From CAZBWP01 sp964630265 (GTDB taxonomy: Bacteria; Pseudomonadota; Alphaproteobacteria; Rhodospirillales; Defluviicoccaceae), in assembly GCA_964630265.1 (NCBI GenBank), contig CAZVRW010000010.1, forward strand, positions 7,899 to 71,898: 64,000 bases of DNA, given 5' to 3'. Shown one piece after another: positions 1-8,383 of this stretch. Below the pieces are notes generated by a model. The model was not told the origin of the DNA. It did no database searches and worked only from the letters and a program-made list of their open reading frames with translations. The translations under genes were made by a program, and so were the position numbers. The first letter of the stretch is position 1. Every line of letters begins with the position of its first letter.

Positions 1-2
1 TC

Positions 3-695
3 GCGCGGTTCCGCGAGCCGCAGCGGATGCTGAGCTGGGCCGTGGCACGGCCGGGCCGTCAAGTATGCGACCGGGTGGCTTGGCTGGAAGTGGCCAACGC
101 CGACCTGTCCCGCGATGTGGACCCCGCGGCGTTCCTCATGCAGCGCATGGCGGCCCGCGGCCTCGCCGGCGCCATCGGCCTGATGACCTCGACGCCGCTG
201 GCGACCTATCAGCTCGCCACCGCCATGCGGGACGGCGTGGGGGCGGCGTGCCTGATGACGCTCGGCCTCGGCAACGCCGAGCGAATCGGCCAGCGCCGGT
301 CGAGCGCGGTCGATGTTGGCGAAGGTGCCCCGGCGATCGGGACGATCAACGCCCTCTGTCACCTCGCCGTCCCCCTCACCGAGCCGGCGATGCTGGAGGC
401 GCTCTCTATCGCCACGCAGGCGCGGACCGCGGCGATCCTCGATCGCAGATACGCAGCCGCATCCGGCGGCGGCGCGGTGACCGGGACCGGCACCGACTGC
501 CTGGTCATCGCCTGCCCGGCGACGGGGATTGACCAACCGTTCGCGGGCTTGCATACCTCGATTGGGGAAGCGCTGGGGGCCGCCGTCCTGACGGCGACGG
601 CCCGGGCCATGGACGACTGGCTCCGCCGCAACCATCGAACCGCGTCGCCCGCTGTCGAGGAGAGCCCGTGCCGCCCGACCGCATCGTCTGCCTGA
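3..695 (+). CDS. cbiZ: Adenosylcobinamide amidohydrolase CbiZ, 5' end missing
   Basis: CbiZ hydrolyses the amide bond that joins the lower-ligand arm to the corrin ring of pseudo-cobamides, giving adenosylcobyric acid that can be rebuilt with the cell's own lower ligand. The frame is already open at the window edge and reads into LSWAVARPGRQ, matching the start of the CbiZ core. Family signatures follow: GLMTSTPL, MTLGLGNAERIG, GTINALCHL, EALSIATQARTAAI and GTGTDCLVIACP. 230 residues are visible; a short N-terminal part is likely lost to the left. An internal ATG at 27 is in frame but probably not the true start. The 3' end overlaps the next gene by 28 bases, so the two are probably co-transcribed. 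The B12 uptake operon just downstream fits a role in remodelling imported corrinoids. Confidence 0.85.
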   Translation, partial: ARFREPQRMLSWAVARPGRQVCDRVAWLEVANADLSRDVDPAAFLMQRMAARGLAGAIGLMTSTPLATYQLATAMRDGVGAACLMTLGLGNAERIGQRRSSAVDVGEGAPAIGTINALCHLAVPLTEPAMLEALSIATQARTAAILDRRYAAASGGGAVTGTGTDCLVIACPATGIDQPFAGLHTSIGEALGAAVLTATARAMDDWLRRNHRTASPAVEESPCRPTASSA

Positions 696-1474
696 CCGAG
701 GAAACCGTCGAGACGCTCTACCTGCTCGGCGAACAGGACCGCATCGTCGGCGTCACCGGTTACGCCGTTCGGCCGCCGGAGGTGCGGCAGGAGAAGCCGC
801 GGGTCGGAGCCTTCACGTCGGCCAACGTCGACAAGATCTTGGCGCTCGCGCCGGATCTGGTGCTGACCTTTTCCGATCTCCAGGCGGAAATCGCCGCCGA
901 TCTCATCCGCAGGGGCATCGAGGTGCACGCCTTCAACCAGCGGAGCGTCAATGAGATCCTGGCGATGATCGAGACACTGGGCAGCCTTTGCGGCGCCAGC
1001 GACCGCGCCTGGGCGCTGATCCGCGACCTGCGCGCCCGGCTCGATCGCGCCCGCTGCGAGGCGGCAAGCCTGCCGCGCCGACCGCGGGTGGTTTTCGAGG
1101 AATGGGACGACCCGCTGATCTCCGGCATCCGCTGGGTCTCCGAATTGATCGAGATCGCCGGCGGCACCGACGTGCTGGGCGGCGGCGACGGGGCCCCCGC
1201 GGCCCGCGACCGCATCGTCGATGCGGCGACCGTGGTCGACGCCGCGCCCGATATCATCATCGGCTCGTGGTGCGGCAAAAAGTTCGTACCCGACCGGGTG
1301 GCCGCTCGCCCCGGCTTCTCCGGTGTGCCGGCGGTGCAGACGAACGATCTCTATGAGATCAAATCGCCGATCATCCTGCAACCGGGGCCGGCGGCGCTTA
1401 CCGACGGGCTGGCGGCCTTGCAGGCGATCATCCACGGCTGGTCGCGGCGCATGGCGGGCGGACCGGCAGCCTGA
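668..1474 (+). CDS. BtuF-like cobalamin-binding protein without a signal peptide
   Basis: This 268-residue protein has the two-lobed class III periplasmic binding fold seen in BtuF and FepB. The N-lobe opening (PPDRIVCLTEETVETLYLLG), the VGAFTSANVDKILALAPDLVL segment and a second lobe starting near residue 140 are typical. It begins with GTG inside cbiZ, and no hydrophobic leader can be added upstream without running further into cbiZ, so no export signal is visible. A second BtuF-like protein with a clear signal peptide lies at 4161. This copy may therefore be a cytoplasmic corrinoid-binding protein acting with CbiZ; that role is inference. The family assignment is firm at superfamily level, while the cobinamide/cobalamin specificity comes from context. 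Confidence 0.75.
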   Translation: MPPDRIVCLTEETVETLYLLGEQDRIVGVTGYAVRPPEVRQEKPRVGAFTSANVDKILALAPDLVLTFSDLQAEIAADLIRRGIEVHAFNQRSVNEILAMIETLGSLCGASDRAWALIRDLRARLDRARCEAASLPRRPRVVFEEWDDPLISGIRWVSELIEIAGGTDVLGGGDGAPAARDRIVDAATVVDAAPDIIIGSWCGKKFVPDRVAARPGFSGVPAVQTNDLYEIKSPIILQPGPAALTDGLAALQAIIHGWSRRMAGGPAA

Positions 1475-1586
1475 GGCCTTGCGAACCGCGCTGACCCGCC
1501 CGCATCGGTGCCATGCGGCGTTGGTCACACATCTCCTGTGGATATTTGTTGACGGCCGCGGGAATTTTCGAGAAATTGGGCTGTGG

Positions 1587-1762
1587 TGATGGTTCCCTGA
1601 CGGAAGGGGAGCTAACAGGGAACACGGTGCGGCGCCCCGGCGGTGCCAAGTCCGTGGCTGCCCTCGCAACTGTAAGCAGCGAGTCATTGCCCGCATGAGG
1701 CCACTGGGAAACCGGGAAGGCAGGGCAAGCGACGAAGACCTGCGAGCCAGGAGACCTGCCAT
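1587..1762 (+). ncRNA. Cobalamin (AdoCbl-type) riboswitch
   Basis: The leader holds the conserved elements of a B12 riboswitch in the right order: GGTTCCCTGACGGAAGGGGA near 1591, the B12-box region around GCCAAGTCCGTGGCTGCCCTCGCAACTG split over 1644-1673, GAGGCCACTGGGAA near 1698, and the closing GAGCCAGGAGACCTGCC at 1744-1760. It lies between the cbiZ/BtuF-like pair and the BtuB-type receptor and points toward the receptor. It should repress the uptake operon when adenosylcobalamin is plentiful. No clear terminator with a U-tract follows, so control is more likely translational or Rho-dependent. Confidence 0.92.
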
Positions 1763-2081
1763 CATCAGCGTCGCCCTGTTCGTGATCGGGGTGTGTCACG
1801 AACGCGGATCTCCGGAGCGGTGACGCCGTAGGTGAGCGGTTTGCTGTGGGGAGGTCGCGTGGCGACTCAGCTTCGACGAAGGATTTCTTGATCGGCCGGG
1901 CCGCAGTGCGCCCGCGCCGCCGCATGTCCTGATACGAGCCTCGTTCCAGCCAACCGCACGAAACGACGCGACGGAGGTGCTCCGCCGCGATCAAAAGACG
2001 TGTGGGAGGGCCCGGCATCTTGGCGGATCCCCGAGCCCCCCCCCGCGAACGGTGGAACCATTCACACAGACGGAGTCTGCG
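1763..2081 (+). promoter_or_regulatory. Long leader between B12 riboswitch and btuB
   Basis: About 320 bases separate the aptamer from the receptor start codon. It presumably carries the expression platform. A ribosome-binding sequence GGAG sits at 2072-2075, six bases before the ATG at 2082. I see no convincing intrinsic terminator. A 10-codon GTG-initiated frame at 1859-1891 has a GGGGAGG just upstream, but nothing else supports it. Confidence 0.45.
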
Positions 2082-4151
2082 ATGACCAATGTTGACCCGG
2101 GGGTAGAGGCTGTCAATCGTTCGTCCCAGGAGCAGGAGACCGGACCCGGCAATGTCGCTGGCTGGGTCGTGGCAGCGCTCGCCGCGGCCCTGGCGTGGAG
2201 CGCGCCCGCACTCGCCGAGGACGACGCGCCCCCCGACGGGAGCGCGGCACCGATGGTGACGCCTGAAAGCGGGCTGGCTCAAACCACCGTCGTGCCGGAA
2301 ACGGTCGTCACGGCGACCCGCTTTCCCGTGCCGCTCGAGACCATCGGCAGTTCGCTGACGGTGATCACCGGCGAGGAGCTGCAACAAAAACAGACGCGCT
2401 TCGTTGCCGACGCGCTGCGCGACGTGCCCGGCGTCTCGGTCAATCGCTCGGGAACGTTCGGTACGCTGACCCAGGTGAACATTCGCGGCGCCGAGGCCAA
2501 CCAGACCCTGGTGCTGATCGACGGCGTGCGGATGAACGATCCGGCGGGCGGCGACGCCTTCGACTTCTCGACACTGCTCGCCGACGACATCGAGCGCATC
2601 GAGGTGCTGCGCGGCCCGCAGGCGACACTCTTCGGCAGCAACACCAGCGGCGGCGTCATCAACATCATCACCAAGAAGGGCGAGGGACCGATCCGCGCGA
2701 ACGCGCGCATCGAAGGCGGCTCGTTCGGCACCTTCGACGGCAACGCCGGCATCAGCGGCGGCAACGAGCACGTCGACGGCGCGGTCTCGGTGAGCGGCCT
2801 GCGCACCGACGGCATCAATATCTCGCGGTTCGGTGACGAGAAGGATGGCTATGAAAACGTCACGGTCATGGGCCGCGGCGGCGTCGAGATCTCCGAGAAC
2901 CTGGAGTTCCGGGGCTCCCTGCGCTACCTCCTGGCGAAACTGCAGTTCGACGACTTCGGCCCGATGACGGTGCCGGGAACCAACATCCTCATCCCCACCG
3001 ACGCCGACCAAGAGGCGGAGACAACAAACCTCTCGGGCCGCATTCAAGCCAAGCTGACCCTGTTCGACGGTGCCCTGGAACAAGTCCTCGGCTTCGCCGG
3101 CCTCAAAACCGAGAACGACTCGTTGGCCGACGGGGTCGAGACGTTCTTCTTCGACGCGTGGTCGACGACCGTCGACTACCAAGCCAATCTCTTTCTGGAG
3201 ACGCCGGCGTTCGCCGACGCCACCCATGCCTTCACCTTTCTGGTCGAACAGAACGATGAAAGCGGCGACAACTCGTTCGCGGGAGGACTGCCGACGATCC
3301 GCAATACCGGACTGGTCGGCGAATACCGCGTCGGCCTCTGGGATCGCCTCTTCATCACCGGCGGGGTGCGCCAAGACAACAACAACAGCTTCGACGACTT
3401 CACCTCGCCGCGGGTAACGGCGGCCTACCTGCACCGGGAGACCGGCACCCGCCTGCACGGCAGTTGGGGCCAGGGCGTGCAGAACCCAACGCTGACCGAG
3501 CTGTTCGGCTTTTTCGGCACCTTCGTCGGCAACCCGGATCTGACGCCGGAGAACTCCACCGGCTGGGACGTGGGCGTCGAGCAGTCGCTGCTGGACGACC
3601 GCTTTTCCGTGGGCGTCACCTACTTCAGGAACCGGATCAAGGACGCGATCTCTTCGGAGTTCGTGCCCGCCCTGGGGGCCAGCCGCCCCATCAACTTGGT
3701 CGGCCGGACCAGCGTACAGGGTGTCGAGGTCGCGGTGGCGGCGACGATCCTCCAGTCGCTGACGTTCGCCGGCACCTATACCTACACCGACAGCAAGGAT
3801 CCGCAGGGCCTCGAACTGACGCGGCGGCCCAAGCACTTGGCCAGCGCCAGCCTCAATTACGGTTTTTTTGAAGACGCGGCCGGGCGCAAGCGTGCCAACG
3901 TCAATCTCGATGTTCGCTACACGGGCGACCAGAAGGACACGGTGTTTCTCACCCCGTTCTTCCAGCAGGAGCGCGTGACGCTGGACAGCTACACGTTGGT
4001 CAACCTGGCCGGCAGCTACGCGGTGCTGCCCGGTGTCGAACTGATCGCGCGCATCGAAAACCTGCTCGACCAGGACTACGAGGAGGCGTTCGGCTTCCGC
4101 TCTCCGGGCATCGGCGCCTACGGCGGCGTCCGCGGCAGCCTGACGTTCTGA
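2082..4151 (+). CDS. btuB: TonB-dependent vitamin B12 receptor BtuB
   Basis: An outer-membrane TonB-gated barrel for corrinoid uptake, 689 aa from the ATG at 2082. That start is chosen over an in-frame upstream codon at 1977 because of the GGAG ribosome-binding site. A 24-residue N-terminal stretch precedes a hydrophobic signal segment ending ALA-E. A TonB-box-like ETVVTATRF follows, then the plug domain (SSLTVITGEELQQ, VNIRGAEANQTLVLIDGVRM, IERIEVLRGPQATLFGSNTSGG, INIITKKG) and a long barrel ending in Phe (GSLTF), as expected for outer-membrane insertion. The upstream B12 riboswitch and downstream BtuFCD genes make cobalamin the likely substrate. It shares its operon with its own ExbB/ExbD/TonB motor. 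Confidence 0.93.
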   Translation: MTNVDPGVEAVNRSSQEQETGPGNVAGWVVAALAAALAWSAPALAEDDAPPDGSAAPMVTPESGLAQTTVVPETVVTATRFPVPLETIGSSLTVITGEELQQKQTRFVADALRDVPGVSVNRSGTFGTLTQVNIRGAEANQTLVLIDGVRMNDPAGGDAFDFSTLLADDIERIEVLRGPQATLFGSNTSGGVINIITKKGEGPIRANARIEGGSFGTFDGNAGISGGNEHVDGAVSVSGLRTDGINISRFGDEKDGYENVTVMGRGGVEISENLEFRGSLRYLLAKLQFDDFGPMTVPGTNILIPTDADQEAETTNLSGRIQAKLTLFDGALEQVLGFAGLKTENDSLADGVETFFFDAWSTTVDYQANLFLETPAFADATHAFTFLVEQNDESGDNSFAGGLPTIRNTGLVGEYRVGLWDRLFITGGVRQDNNNSFDDFTSPRVTAAYLHRETGTRLHGSWGQGVQNPTLTELFGFFGTFVGNPDLTPENSTGWDVGVEQSLLDDRFSVGVTYFRNRIKDAISSEFVPALGASRPINLVGRTSVQGVEVAVAATILQSLTFAGTYTYTDSKDPQGLELTRRPKHLASASLNYGFFEDAAGRKRANVNLDVRYTGDQKDTVFLTPFFQQERVTLDSYTLVNLAGSYAVLPGVELIARIENLLDQDYEEAFGFRSPGIGAYGGVRGSLTF

Positions 4152-4160
4152 CGGCGGACG

Positions 4161-5060
4161 ATGCGGAGACCTGGACAAACGCGTGGTCGCCAGAGGTCGC
4201 CGACGAGCGGGCGAACGATTGCTGTCGCCGTCCTCGTCGGCGGCTGGCTGGTGCTCGCTGGCGCCCCCGCCGGCGCCAAGCCGGCCCGCATCGTCTCGCT
4301 CAATCTCTGTACCGACCAGCTGACGCTGGCGCTGGTCGACCGCGGGCGCATCGCCGCGCTCAGCTTTCTCGTCGCCGACCCGGAACTGTCCGCCTCCACC
4401 GCCGCGGCGGCGGACGTGTCCCTGCACCACGGTCGCCCCGAGGAGATCCTGCCGCTGGCGCCAGACCTGATGATCGCCGGACGCAGCGCGGCACGGCCGA
4501 CCGTGCGGCTGTTGCAGCGGCTCGGCTACCCGCTCGTCGAGCTCGACATGGCGCGCTCCCTTGCCGACGTACGCGACCGCCTGCGCCAACTCGGCCACCA
4601 CCTCGGCGACGACGCTCGGGCGACGGCGCTGATCGAGGCCTTCGACGCTCGGCTCGCGGCAGCCGGCGCGCCGTCGTCCCGGGGGCGGCCGACGGCGCTC
4701 TATCTGCAACCGAACGGCTACACGGCGGGCCGCGGCACCCTGATCGGGGACATCATCGAGCACGCCGGCTTCGAGAACCTGGGCGCCCGTCTCGGCATCC
4801 AGGGACACGGCCAGGCATCGCTGGAAGCGCTGCTCGCCACCGCGCCGGACGTCATCATCACCGCCGCCGACACGCCACGAACGCCTGCCCTCGCCTACGA
4901 TACGCTGCGGCACCCGGCGATCGCGGCGCTCACGGCGCAGGCCAAGCGGGTGGTCGTGCCGCTGCGCTACTGGATCTGCGGCCTGCCGGAGACGCTGCGG
5001 GCCGTCGAGATCCTCGCCGAGGCGCGGCAGCGATTGGTGGCGACGGAGGCGAGCCGGTGA
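4161..5060 (+). CDS. btuF: Periplasmic cobalamin-binding protein of the ABC transporter
   Basis: A 299-residue class III solute-binding protein that would carry corrinoid from BtuB to the inner-membrane permease. A basic N-terminus and hydrophobic stretch (IAVAVLVGGWLVLAGAPAGA) form a signal peptide. The mature protein starts KPARIVSLNLCTDQLTLALV, the characteristic N-lobe, and continues with a LAPDLMIAG strand and a C-lobe with GDIIEHAGFENLGARLG. It starts 9 bases after btuB and its stop overlaps the permease start by 4 bases. FepB/FhuD-type siderophore binders share the fold, so specificity rests on the riboswitch and operon. Confidence 0.85.
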   Translation: MRRPGQTRGRQRSPTSGRTIAVAVLVGGWLVLAGAPAGAKPARIVSLNLCTDQLTLALVDRGRIAALSFLVADPELSASTAAAADVSLHHGRPEEILPLAPDLMIAGRSAARPTVRLLQRLGYPLVELDMARSLADVRDRLRQLGHHLGDDARATALIEAFDARLAAAGAPSSRGRPTALYLQPNGYTAGRGTLIGDIIEHAGFENLGARLGIQGHGQASLEALLATAPDVIITAADTPRTPALAYDTLRHPAIAALTAQAKRVVVPLRYWICGLPETLRAVEILAEARQRLVATEASR

Positions 5061-6082
5061 CGGCGGAAAGCCTCCGCGCGGCCCCCAGCGCCAGCCGCGC
5101 CGGCGCGCTGCCCATCGGTTTGGCGGGGCTGCTGGCGCTGCTGCTGTTCGCGTCGCTGTTCGTCGGGGACGCGGCGATCCCGTCCGCGACGATCTTCGAT
5201 GCCCTGCTCGGCCGCAACCAGACGGTCTTCGAGGTGATCGTCTGGGAACTGCGGGTGCCGCGAACCATCCTGGCCGCGCTGATCGGCGCCAGCCTCGGGC
5301 TCTCCGGCGCGGTGTTGCAGGGCCTGCTGCGCAATCCGCTCGCGTCGCCCGATCTGGTCGGCGTGTCGGCATCGGCGGCGCTCGGCGCCGTGATCGCCTT
5401 CTACTCCGGACTGGCCGCCGCGTTTCCCCTGGGCCTGCCGCTGGGCGGCATGCTCGGCGCCGCCGCCGCCGTGGCACTGCTGATGCTGCTCGCCGGGCGC
5501 ACCACCGGCACGCTGACACTGATCCTCGCCGGCGTAGCCGTCAGCAGCCTCGCCGGCGCGCTGACCTGGCTCGCCCTCAACCTGTCGGCCAATCCCTATG
5601 CCGCGACGGATATTCTCTTCTGGATGATGGGCTCGCTCGCCGATCGCAGCTTCGATCATGTCGGCGTCGCCGCGGCGCTGATGATTCCGGGCTGGATCCT
5701 GATGGCTAGCGTCGGCCGCGGCCTCGACGCCCTGTCCCTGGGCGAGGATGCGGCGATCAGCATGGGCGTCGACCTCGCCCGCCTGCGCTGGTTCGCGGTG
5801 CTGGGCACGGCGCTCGCCGTCGGCGCCGCCGTCTCGGTCAGCGGCGTCATCGGCTTCATCGGCCTCGTCGTCCCGCATCTGCTGCGGCCGCTGGTCGGCT
5901 ATGTGCCGAGCCGGCTGTTGCTCAGCAGCGCGCTCGGCGGCGCCGTCCTGCTCACGGCGACCGATATCGCCATCCGGCTGGCGGCGACCGAGGTCGAACT
6001 GAAGCTCGGGGTGGTCACGGCGCTGTTCGGGGCGCCGTTCTTTCTGGTGCTGCTGTTGCGGCTGCGGAGCACGACGATATGA
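5057..6082 (+). CDS. btuC: ABC transporter permease, BtuC/FecCD family
   Basis: The 341-aa inner-membrane permease forms the translocation pore of the type II B12/siderophore importer, normally as a homodimer with two ATPases. Numerous hydrophobic segments cover nearly the whole length. Family hallmarks include the ELRVPRTILAALIGASLGLSG region, LLRNPLASPDLVGVSASAALG, and VIGFIGLVVPHLLRPLVGY near the cytoplasmic coupling helix. The GTG start overlaps the btuF stop (GTGA), and the stop overlaps the ATPase start (ATGA), so the three are translationally coupled. Confidence 0.9.
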   Translation: MTAESLRAAPSASRAGALPIGLAGLLALLLFASLFVGDAAIPSATIFDALLGRNQTVFEVIVWELRVPRTILAALIGASLGLSGAVLQGLLRNPLASPDLVGVSASAALGAVIAFYSGLAAAFPLGLPLGGMLGAAAAVALLMLLAGRTTGTLTLILAGVAVSSLAGALTWLALNLSANPYAATDILFWMMGSLADRSFDHVGVAAALMIPGWILMASVGRGLDALSLGEDAAISMGVDLARLRWFAVLGTALAVGAAVSVSGVIGFIGLVVPHLLRPLVGYVPSRLLLSSALGGAVLLTATDIAIRLAATEVELKLGVVTALFGAPFFLVLLLRLRSTTI

Positions 6083-6894
6083 GCCTCCTCGCGGCGCAGG
6101 ACCTGACGGTCCGCTTCGGCGCCCGGCGGGTGCTCGACGCCGTATCGATGACCCTGGTCCGTGGCGAGATCGTCGGCCTGATCGGGCCGAATGGCGCCGG
6201 CAAGACGACGCTGCTCCGGGCCTGCGCCGGGCTGATCGCTGAGGCCGCCGGCCGCATTCGGATCGATGGCACGGCGATCGCTTCCTTGGAGCGACAACGC
6301 CGAGCGCGGACCATCGCCTACCTGCCGCAGGAGGCGACGTGTCATTGGCCGCTGGAGGTCGGACGTCTGGTGGCGCTCGGCCGCCTGCCGCATCTGCTGC
6401 CCTGGCAACGCCCGTCGGGCGACGACGCCGCCGCCGTCGCCACGGCGCTGCGCCTCGCCGACGTCGAGGACTTGGTCGGCCGCAACGTGCCGACGTTGTC
6501 CGGCGGCGAACTCGGACGCGTCCTGCTCGCCCGCGCCCTCGCGGTTGAGCCGGCGCTGCTGCTCGCTGACGAACCCGTCGCCGGTCTCGACCCCGAACAT
6601 CAACTGCGGATGATGGCGGTGCTCCGCGACCGCAGCCGCGCCGGCGCCGGCGTCGTCGTCACGCTGCACGACCTCGGGCTCGCGGCACGCTTCTGCGATC
6701 GCCTGGTGCTGCTCAGCGCGGGACGCATCGCCGCCGACGGCGCCCCGGACGCAGTTCTGACGGCGGAGCGGCTCGCCTGCGTCTACGGGATCACGGCACG
6801 CATCGATCGGGCGGATGGTCAGATGTTCGTCACGCCGTCGGGGCTGATCGACGACGGCGCCGAGCCGCCGCGCCGCACCGGAGCAGCGGCGTGA
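6079..6894 (+). CDS. btuD: ABC transporter ATP-binding protein, BtuD/FecE type
   Basis: A 271-aa nucleotide-binding subunit that powers corrinoid import. Visible motifs are Walker A GPNGAGKTTLL, Q-loop YLPQEATCHWPL, ABC signature LSGGELGRVLLARAL, Walker B LLLADEPVAGLD and the H-loop VTLHDLGLAARF. The signature has GEL in place of the common GEQ/GER. It overlaps btuC upstream and the ExbB-type gene downstream by 4 bases each. HmuV or FecE homologues look similar; the B12 assignment comes from context. Confidence 0.9.
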   Translation: MSLLAAQDLTVRFGARRVLDAVSMTLVRGEIVGLIGPNGAGKTTLLRACAGLIAEAAGRIRIDGTAIASLERQRRARTIAYLPQEATCHWPLEVGRLVALGRLPHLLPWQRPSGDDAAAVATALRLADVEDLVGRNVPTLSGGELGRVLLARALAVEPALLLADEPVAGLDPEHQLRMMAVLRDRSRAGAGVVVTLHDLGLAARFCDRLVLLSAGRIAADGAPDAVLTAERLACVYGITARIDRADGQMFVTPSGLIDDGAEPPRRTGAAA

Positions 6895-7580
6895 GTGCAA
6901 TCTTCGAGCGCCTGAGTTTTGTGACGCAGGGCGGGCCCGTGCTGATGATCCTCGCCGCCCTGTCGGTGGCGATGGTGACGCTGGTGCTGGTCAAGCTCTA
7001 TCAGTTTCACGGCAGTGGCCTGTTGTTCGGGCCGAACCGGATCGCCGACGCGCTGGCCGAATGGACCAACAATCGCGGCACCGCCGTGCCGGCTTGGCTG
7101 CCGGCGGTGCGGCATCCGGCGGCGCAGGTGTTGACGGCAGGAATGCGCGAGCTCTCCGGCCCTTCCAGCCGTACCGAGCCGCAACTCCGCGAGGAACTGA
7201 CGCGGCTGGCCATGGCGCACTTGGCCGCCCTCTCGCGCTACCTCCGCGGGCTCGAGGTGATCGCGCAGATCGCGCCGCTGCTCGGCCTGCTCGGCACCAT
7301 CCTCGGCATGATCAAGGCGTTCCAGGTGCTCGAACACGCGGGCAGCCGCGCTGATCCGGCGCTGCTCGCCGGCGGCATCTGGGAGGCCCTGCTGACCACC
7401 GCGGCCGGTCTCGCCATCGCCATCCCAGCGGGGACGGTCCATCACTGGTTGTCCAGCATGGTCGACGGTGTCGCTCAACAGATCGAGGACTCGACGACCC
7501 GGCTGTTCACGACACCGCTGCCTCCCGTCGGACGGGAGCCCTTGCCACCTCCGGGACGGGAGGACGTCCATGCAGCTTGA
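6891..7580 (+). CDS. exbB: ExbB/TolQ-family proton channel subunit
   Basis: A 229-aa MotA/TolQ/ExbB protein. It has an N-terminal membrane segment (VLMILAALSVAMVTLVLVKL) followed by a cytoplasmic region and a hairpin of two helices. The hairpin carries the conserved GLLGTILGMIKAFQ and the ALLTTAAGLAIAIPA motif that lines the proton path. With the two ExbD-like proteins downstream it would energise TonB for the BtuB receptor. GTG start overlapping btuD (GTGA). Being inside the B12 operon suggests a dedicated motor rather than a housekeeping Ton or Tol system. Confidence 0.88.
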   Translation: MSAIFERLSFVTQGGPVLMILAALSVAMVTLVLVKLYQFHGSGLLFGPNRIADALAEWTNNRGTAVPAWLPAVRHPAAQVLTAGMRELSGPSSRTEPQLREELTRLAMAHLAALSRYLRGLEVIAQIAPLLGLLGTILGMIKAFQVLEHAGSRADPALLAGGIWEALLTTAAGLAIAIPAGTVHHWLSSMVDGVAQQIEDSTTRLFTTPLPPVGREPLPPPGREDVHAA

Positions 7581-7962
7581 ACACCGCCAGCGCCGAATCC
7601 TGCACCTGGGACTGACACCGCTGATCGACGTGGTGTTTCTGCTTTTGCTGTTCTTCATGCTCTCGTCGACGTTCCTGACCCTGGAGCAGATCGAGGTTGG
7701 CGCCCGCCCCGGCGGCACGGCGCCGCCGGGGAGCGACGCGGCGGTGGTCATCGACCTGACACCCTCGGGTCTTCGGATCGGCGCCGAAGCGATCCTGCCC
7801 GAACGGCTGCTGCCGGTCCTGGACGAGCGCGTCGGCGGCGACAGGACGCGGCCGATCTTCGTCCGCCCCGCCGGCGAGGTGCGACTGCAACGACTGATCG
7901 AGGTGTTGGAGACCATCGCCGCCGGCGGCTTCACCGATCTGTCGCTGCAGGACCAGCGCTGA
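7570..7962 (+). CDS. exbD: ExbD/TolR-family biopolymer transport protein, copy 1
   Basis: A 130-aa ExbD-type protein. It has a short cytoplasmic N-terminus, then one transmembrane helix LTPLIDVVFLLLLFFMLSST with the conserved membrane Asp that shuttles protons, and a periplasmic domain ending with the usual repeat that binds TonB or peptidoglycan. The ATG at 7570 is preferred over an in-frame upstream codon at 7468, because the family starts just before the helix and the longer form would overlap ExbB heavily. It overlaps exbB by 11 bases. Confidence 0.88.
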   Translation: MQLEHRQRRILHLGLTPLIDVVFLLLLFFMLSSTFLTLEQIEVGARPGGTAPPGSDAAVVIDLTPSGLRIGAEAILPERLLPVLDERVGGDRTRPIFVRPAGEVRLQRLIEVLETIAAGGFTDLSLQDQR

Positions 7963-7972
7963 GGGCCGCCGG

Positions 7973-8383
7973 ATGCGCCTGCCGCGACAGCACCGAGCCG
8001 GCCAGGGCGAGGCGAACATCGTCCCGCTGATCAACATCGTCCTGCTGCTGCTCGTTTTCTTTCTGCTGACCGGGACGATCGCGCCGGAGGAGGTCCTGCC
8101 GATCGTCCCGCCCGAGGCGGCGGCGGGGACGCGGCTCGAGTCGTCGGACCCGACTCTCCTCGTCGCCGCGGATGGCCGGGTGGCGCTGGATGACGCGCCC
8201 GTCGACGTGGCGACCCTGGCGACCCGGCTCGCCGATCTCGCCGCCCGGGGCCGACTGCCGTCACTCACGGTGAAGGCGGACGCGGCGACGCCGGCGAGCC
8301 GGCTGATGCCTTTGCTGCAGACGGCGCGCGCCGCCGGCTTCGACCGCGTGCGTCTGGTCACCGTCGGGAGGTCAGGAGAGTGA
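7973..8383 (+). CDS. exbD: ExbD/TolR-family biopolymer transport protein, copy 2
   Basis: A second, non-identical ExbD-like protein of 136 aa directly behind the first. The membrane helix reads VPLINIVLLLLVFFLLTGT. Where copy 1 has LIDVVF, this has LINIVL, so the helix Asp that carries protons is replaced by Asn. The periplasmic part keeps the ExbD pattern (LTVKADAATPASRLMPLLQTARAAGF). ExbB5-ExbD2 motors use two ExbD helices, so a heterodimer with one protonatable and one inert helix is possible; this is inference. It starts 10 bases after copy 1 and overlaps tonB by 4 bases. Confidence 0.85.
   Translation: MRLPRQHRAGQGEANIVPLINIVLLLLVFFLLTGTIAPEEVLPIVPPEAAAGTRLESSDPTLLVAADGRVALDDAPVDVATLATRLADLAARGRLPSLTVKADAATPASRLMPLLQTARAAGFDRVRLVTVGRSGE

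Noticed and set aside
1859..1891. Ten-codon leader peptide in the btuB leader.
   Set aside because: Only a GTG with an upstream GGGGAGG supports it; the peptide has no B12-related pattern and the riboswitch already explains control.
1428..5519. A 1363-codon open frame on the minus strand across the B12 genes.
   Set aside because: It is fully antisense to btuB, btuF and btuC, has no family similarity and very biased composition; long open antisense frames are expected at this GC content.
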